Positions 32,788 to 36,978 of a stretch of DNA of 36,978 nucleotides are shown piece by piece (the stretch's first letter is position 1; each line of letters begins with the position of its first letter). A program made the position numbers and the translations under genes. Location of the stretch: positions 1-36,978 of the forward strand of contig SIAN01000036.1 of the NCBI GenBank assembly GCA_009691715.1, written 5' to 3'. The DNA is from Planctomycetota bacterium. GTDB lineage: Bacteria; Planctomycetota; B15-G4; SIAN01. The notes under the pieces are model-generated. The model had not been told where the DNA came from and made no database searches. It saw nothing but the letters and a program-made list of their open reading frames with translations.

Positions 32788-34449
32788 ATGAAACGATTTG
32801 CCACAGCCCTCGCGCTCCTGGTCGGCTTCGCACCCGATATTTGCGCTCAGACCAATGATGTGGCGGCCGCGCGCCAAGCGCTGCTCGATGCCGCCACGCC
32901 GACCGACAAGGAGTTCCAGGAACTGCTCACCGCGGCGTTCCGGGAAGCGACGCGACGCAAGCTGCCGGCCACCAACGAGAATCCCGACGCCAACTACGAG
33001 CCGGAGTGGCTGGCGTTCCGCGACGAGGTCTATGGCGAACTGCGTGTGCGTCCGCCGTTGCGCGAGTTCCTGCGTGGATTGGTGCGCCGGCCGCCAAGTG
33101 GTGCGTTCGACTTCACCGGTGCCACCGCCGCAATGGTGCTGGCGGACGCGCCGGTGGCGGAGGACCTGCAGGCGATGCTCGACGGCTATCGCGCCGCCGC
33201 GACCGAAAATCGGGTGAACGTGGCGCGGCAGCTCGGTCGGACGACGCTGGCGTTGCGGGCCGTGGTGCCGCCGGTTCCGCAGGTCGCTGAAGCGTTGGCG
33301 CTGCTCCGCGCGGACGCGCTCGAGGGCAAACCCGCCGCGCGCGGCGCGGCGATCGAAGGCCTCTTCCGCGCCGGGCTCGAGGACGAGGCGTTGGCGGTGA
33401 TCCGGCCGGTGTTGAGCGAAGGCGCCGATCCGTTCGAGACGGTCACGCTCCTGTCCGTCTGCTCGCGGCTGTTCCGGCGCAACAACCTCGATCCGCTGCT
33501 GAAGGCGCGCGCGCTGGCCGCCACCGGCGCGGTCGTCGAAGGGCTGCTCGCGTCGAGCGAACCGGTCGCGGCGACGCATGTGATCTCCGGCAAGGGCCGC
33601 TCGCTCCGGGCGGCGATCACGTTCCTGCAGGACGTCGGCGGCGATCTCGAATTCGCGCTGATGCTGCGCTGCCTGACCGAGGAAGCGGGCTTCCGGCTGC
33701 TCGGCATGGACGGCTTGCAGAACCTCCGCTTCGCGCTGCAGAGCAAGCGCGGCAAGGTGGCGCCGGAGCTCGGCGCGAAGCTCGACGACCACTACCTCGG
33801 TGTCGTGATGGCGGCGGGACAGCGGCTGTTCGAGCTCGAGGAGGCGCCCTACGAACCGGACGAGAAGGAGCGCTTCTTCGGGACGCGCGACCAGCGCTAC
33901 AACGCGCTCTCCTACCTGGTCGACCAATTCTTCCGCACCGCCACCGTGAAGGAACGGATCGGCAAGGAAGTCGACCTCGCCGAGTACCTCGCGGCGCTCG
34001 TTCGCGCGCGGGAAGACGTCCGCGCCGATCCAGCGGCTGCGAACTCGCCCTACGTCGCCGTGATGGAGAAGCTCGAGAACCGCGTGCTGGCGCTGCAACT
34101 GCTCGCGCTGATCGAGCGCGAATGGAACCGCAGGTGCGGCCTCGACCTTTTTGCGGAGAGCTACGGCCTGCTCTGCATCGAAATCCAGGCGCCGCTCCAG
34201 TCGATCGCCGAAGTCGTCGCCTTCCGCCGCGCGCGCGCGCCCGGCCTCGAGCTCACCATCCCGACTCGCCACACTCCCGACGATCCGTGGGTGCGCGGCG
34301 GCTGCTGCCAGGCGCTCGCCAACTTGGGCTACATCGTCCACACCGAACCAAGGCGCATCCGCATCGAGGTCGACGCCAAGAACCCGTGGCCGTGGCCGGG
34401 GGATGATGCGGCCGTTGGCGAGGCGCCAACCAGGCAGAGCGACAACTGA
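32788..34449 (+). CDS. secreted helical protein, unknown
   Basis: 553 residues. Signal peptide MKRFATALALLVGFAPDICA, cleaved near AQT. The rest is rich in Ala, Leu, Glu and Arg, consistent with helical repeats, for example VARQLGRTTLALRAVVP, ALAVIRPVLSEGADPFE and LQALIERE-like segments. The C-terminal 80 residues (ESYGLLCIEIQAPLQSI, AFRRARAPGLELTIP) look alpha/beta. No known motif. The next gene follows in the same direction 84 bp later. Confidence 0.75.
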   Translation: MKRFATALALLVGFAPDICAQTNDVAAARQALLDAATPTDKEFQELLTAAFREATRRKLPATNENPDANYEPEWLAFRDEVYGELRVRPPLREFLRGLVRRPPSGAFDFTGATAAMVLADAPVAEDLQAMLDGYRAAATENRVNVARQLGRTTLALRAVVPPVPQVAEALALLRADALEGKPAARGAAIEGLFRAGLEDEALAVIRPVLSEGADPFETVTLLSVCSRLFRRNNLDPLLKARALAATGAVVEGLLASSEPVAATHVISGKGRSLRAAITFLQDVGGDLEFALMLRCLTEEAGFRLLGMDGLQNLRFALQSKRGKVAPELGAKLDDHYLGVVMAAGQRLFELEEAPYEPDEKERFFGTRDQRYNALSYLVDQFFRTATVKERIGKEVDLAEYLAALVRAREDVRADPAAANSPYVAVMEKLENRVLALQLLALIEREWNRRCGLDLFAESYGLLCIEIQAPLQSIAEVVAFRRARAPGLELTIPTRHTPDDPWVRGGCCQALANLGYIVHTEPRRIRIEVDAKNPWPWPGDDAAVGEAPTRQSDN

Positions 34450-34533
34450 ACCGGACTTCGCGTCGACGCGTCGTCGATCGAAGCCAAGGCGCTCCACTTC
34501 AACACCGGACGATTCTCTCTCGATGGAAGCCCC

Positions 34534-36057
34534 ATGCACGTCTCAGCTTCAGCCACGCTGTCCTGGTTGCGCGGATTTCTTCTCAGTGCGCTCGTCGTGT
34601 TTCCCGCGACGGCGCAGGTCCACTACCACGCGGACGGGCAGCCGTGGGTTCAGCGCGCCCAAGAGGGGCCGGACGCCGAGGTTCCGGGGTGGTACTACAA
34701 CCTCGGCCTGACCGGGTTGCGCGTCGAGCTTGTCGAGAGCGAGCCGACCCATCTGGTGGTGCGCCACGTGTTTGTGGGTTCGCCGGCTCAGGGCCGGGTT
34801 CGCGTCGGGGATCACCTGATCGGCGCCAGCGGCCGGCGCTTCCAGACGCCGCACCGGAATGGCTACGGCATGAACGTGTTCGGGCCGAGCGGACCGCTGC
34901 TCGACTTCGCCAACGCGTTGGAAGCGTGCCAGGGCGAGGCGGCCGATGGAGTGCTCGCGCTCGAGTTGCGGCGCGATGGGGCGAGTGTCGCGGTTTCGCT
35001 CGAGATCGGCCAGCGCTACGGAGCGTTCGCGCCGACCTTCCCGGCCGACTGCCCGAAGAGCGCGCGCATCCTCGCCGATCTGCTCGGATTCCTGCTGACG
35101 GCACAGCGTGAGGACGGCTCGTTTGGCGACCCGGTGAACGACCTGTTTGCGCCGCTCGCGCTGCTGGCCAGCGGGCAGGCCGAGCACCTCGCCGCCGTCA
35201 AGTGCAACGTGCGCTTCCAAGCGCGCACAACGCGCGCGCAGGACGACGGCGGGCTGATCAACTGGCGCTACATGACGGCGGCGATCGTGATGAGCGAGTA
35301 CGAGCTCGCGACGGGCGATGTGTCGCTGCTGCCTGACCTCGAGGAGGTGCGCGATTTCCTCTGTTCGACGCAGTACCTGTCCCTCGCGCAGGTGAGCCCG
35401 GGAGTCAAGGAGAGCCACCCGGACAGCTTTCCGACCGACGCGCAACAACAGCACGGCGGCTGGGGGCACAACCCGGGTTTCGAGGGCTACGGGCCGATCG
35501 CGATGTTGACCGGCGAGGGAGCGCTCGCCTTCGCGCTGATGCAGCGTTGCGGCGTCGCCATCGATCGCACGCGCCATGAGGCCGCCTATGCGTTCCTGGA
35601 GCGTGGGACCGGCAAGAACGGCTACCTGTGGTATGCGGACTCGGTGGCGGGTGATGCGGACTGGGCCGACATGGGCCGCACCGGCGCTGCCGGGATCGCC
35701 CACTTCCTCAGCCCGTGGCCGGGCGAGTCGCACCGCGCGCGCGCACTGCAGCACGCGGCCGTCATCGGCGCCCATCCCGAGAGCTTCCCCGACACGCACG
35801 GCTCGCCGATCCTCGGCATGGGCTACGCGGCGCTGGCGGCCCACGTCGAACCCTCCAGCTTCCGTCGACTGATGGACGCCAATCGTTGGTGGTTCGCGCT
35901 GTCACAGTGCGGCGACGGGACCTTCTACTACCAGCCCAATCGCGACAACGCGGGCTACGGCGCCGACTCGCGCCTCGCGGCCAGCGCAGTGACGGCCTTC
36001 ATCCTGTCGTTCCCCAAGCGCAACCTCGTCATCACCGGGCGTCCCGCCAAACGCTGA
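34534..36057 (+). CDS. DUF6288 protein: PDZ-like domain plus alpha/alpha toroid
   Basis: 507 residues. Signal peptide ends near VVFPATAQV. The part at about 45-160 is PDZ-like: PGWYYNLGLTGLRVELVESE, HVFVGSPAQGRVRVGDHLIGASGRRF. From about residue 180 it is a toroid: LADLLGFLLTAQREDGSFGD, DDGGLINWRYMTAAIVMSEY, HGGWGHNPGFEGYG, GSPILGMGYAALAAHV. This architecture matches DUF6288 proteins common in Planctomycetota; function unknown. It is related in fold to the toroid protein at 22141. Confidence 0.88.
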   Translation: MHVSASATLSWLRGFLLSALVVFPATAQVHYHADGQPWVQRAQEGPDAEVPGWYYNLGLTGLRVELVESEPTHLVVRHVFVGSPAQGRVRVGDHLIGASGRRFQTPHRNGYGMNVFGPSGPLLDFANALEACQGEAADGVLALELRRDGASVAVSLEIGQRYGAFAPTFPADCPKSARILADLLGFLLTAQREDGSFGDPVNDLFAPLALLASGQAEHLAAVKCNVRFQARTTRAQDDGGLINWRYMTAAIVMSEYELATGDVSLLPDLEEVRDFLCSTQYLSLAQVSPGVKESHPDSFPTDAQQQHGGWGHNPGFEGYGPIAMLTGEGALAFALMQRCGVAIDRTRHEAAYAFLERGTGKNGYLWYADSVAGDADWADMGRTGAAGIAHFLSPWPGESHRARALQHAAVIGAHPESFPDTHGSPILGMGYAALAAHVEPSSFRRLMDANRWWFALSQCGDGTFYYQPNRDNAGYGADSRLAASAVTAFILSFPKRNLVITGRPAKR

Positions 36058-36096
36058 GTCGCGGTATCGCACGAACCCACGTCGGAGCATGGACGG

Positions 36097-36978
36097 ATGT
36101 CATCGCCAACGCTTCTGTTGCTCGTCGCGACCTGCGCCGGCGTGCTGCGAGCGCAGGACGACGACAAAACGCTGCGGGTCTTCATCTTCGCCGGGCAGTC
36201 CAACATGGTCGGCTCGGACTCGAAGGTGGCCGACATCGCACGCTTCCCGCCGTTTGTCGGGCTGGAGAAACCGCAGAAGGAGGTCAAGTTCTCCTACTGC
36301 ATCGGGCGGGAGGAGAAGCTGAAGTCTGATGGTTGGGTGGATCTCCAACCGGTGGACGGTGTCGTTGGGCCTGAGCTGAGCTTCGCGCGCGAAGTCACTC
36401 GAAACATCAAGGCCCCGATCGCCATCCTCAAGTGCGCGGCCGGCGGCACCCATCTCGGCGGCGACTGGAACCCCGACGCGCCGACCGGCTTCGCGCTGTA
36501 CCCCATGACGCTCGACTGGATCCGCGCCGCCCTCGCCGCCCTCGATCGTCGAAAGATCCGCTACCGGATCGAGGGGTTCATGTGGCATCAGGGCGAGAAC
36601 GACATGTTCGAGCCGGAATACATGGCCGCCTACGGCAAGAACCTGAAGAACTTCCTGGCGCGATGGCGACTCGATCTCGGCACGCCGAACCTGCGTTTCT
36701 ATATCGGCGAGCTCTGCACGAAGACCATCTGGGGGATGGACCTGCGCCCGCGGATGGACGCGATCAGCCGCGGCCAGCGCGAGGTGACCGAATCCGATCC
36801 GCTGGCGGACTACATCCCGACCTCGCACGTGGGTGTGGAGATCGGAGGCGGAGCGGGTCTGCATTACCACTATGGAACGCTCGGGCAGCTCGAGCACGGC
36901 GTGAACTACGCCGACGCCTATCTGCGCGCCATCGGCAAAGCGAAACCGGTCGCCCGTCCGCTGCAGAGCTGGCCCTAC
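36097..36978 (+). CDS. SGNH/sialate O-acetylesterase-like esterase (3' end outside window)
   Basis: At least 294 codons, running off the right edge. Signal peptide MSSPTLLLLVATCAGVLRAQ. Catalytic blocks of the CE6/sialate O-acetylesterase-like family: FIFAGQSNMVGSDS (nucleophile Ser), GPELSFAREV, ILKCAAGGTHLG and MWHQGENDMFEPEYMAAYG (block with Gln-Gly-Glu-x-Asp). The His-containing end block GLHYHYGTLGQLEHG is within the window. It removes acetyl groups from glycans outside the cytoplasm in known members; the substrate here is unknown. It follows the DUF6288 gene by 39 bp in the same direction. Confidence 0.88.
   Translation, partial: MSSPTLLLLVATCAGVLRAQDDDKTLRVFIFAGQSNMVGSDSKVADIARFPPFVGLEKPQKEVKFSYCIGREEKLKSDGWVDLQPVDGVVGPELSFAREVTRNIKAPIAILKCAAGGTHLGGDWNPDAPTGFALYPMTLDWIRAALAALDRRKIRYRIEGFMWHQGENDMFEPEYMAAYGKNLKNFLARWRLDLGTPNLRFYIGELCTKTIWGMDLRPRMDAISRGQREVTESDPLADYIPTSHVGVEIGGGAGLHYHYGTLGQLEHGVNYADAYLRAIGKAKPVARPLQSWPY

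Noticed and set aside
32689..34539. Upstream extension of the YceI frame to 835 codons
   Set aside because: The extension is antisense to the secreted protein gene; the signal peptide start at 32688 has a ribosome-binding site.

Overview
The window looks like chromosomal DNA of a high-GC member of the Planctomycetota. The markers are an adjacent DUF1549/DUF1553 plus DUF1501 pair, a DUF6288 protein, a DUF2961 protein, many signal-peptide or lipoprotein genes, VCBS/FG-GAP proteins and an SGNH esterase at the right edge. Identifications come from motifs and recalled family features only. I saw no rRNA, tRNA, CRISPR array, insertion sequence or phage gene.

Layout. 0.2-3.3 kb: a degenerate ArgJ-like protein, a LOG-family protein and a Gfo/Idh/MocA oxidoreductase. 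3.4-10.1 kb: the DUF1501 and DUF1549/1553 pair, a parvulin-like foldase and a large secreted protein with four C-terminal repeats. 10.3-13.9 kb: a tight five-gene run. Its first gene is an ArsC-like protein whose in-frame TGA very probably encodes selenocysteine (UxxC motif plus a fitting hairpin). It is followed by a metallo-hydrolase, an ABC ATPase, an ABC permease and a GNAT acetyltransferase, and all four junctions overlap by 4 bp. hisS follows.

15.4-16.5 kb: no conventional gene, but the minus strand encodes a run of very short one- or two-helix membrane proteins, two of which share an ALGIGTC motif. Divergent from it is a radical SAM gene of the tetraether-lipid-synthase type, broken by one TAG and one frameshift, translationally coupled to a shortened Lgt-like membrane protein. 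18.8-19.8 kb: a broken serine hydrolase.

19.8-29.0 kb: two envelope operons diverge from a 91-bp gap. Leftward: a membrane-fusion protein, an alpha/alpha-toroid protein and a PqqB-like lipoprotein, then a strong hairpin and a DUF2961 protein. Rightward: a double-PDZ lipoprotein and two VCBS proteins. 29.1-31.2 kb: a DUF4143-type ATPase lacking its Walker motifs and a methyltransferase lacking its SAM site. 31.2-37.0 kb: a polytopic membrane protein with YceI, then an unrecognised secreted protein, a DUF6288 protein and a partial SGNH esterase.

The main leads are the selenoprotein operon, the tiny membrane-protein array beside the radical SAM/Lgt-like pair, and the unusual density of internally deleted or frame-broken genes between 15.4 and 31.2 kb, which is either real decay or an assembly problem.
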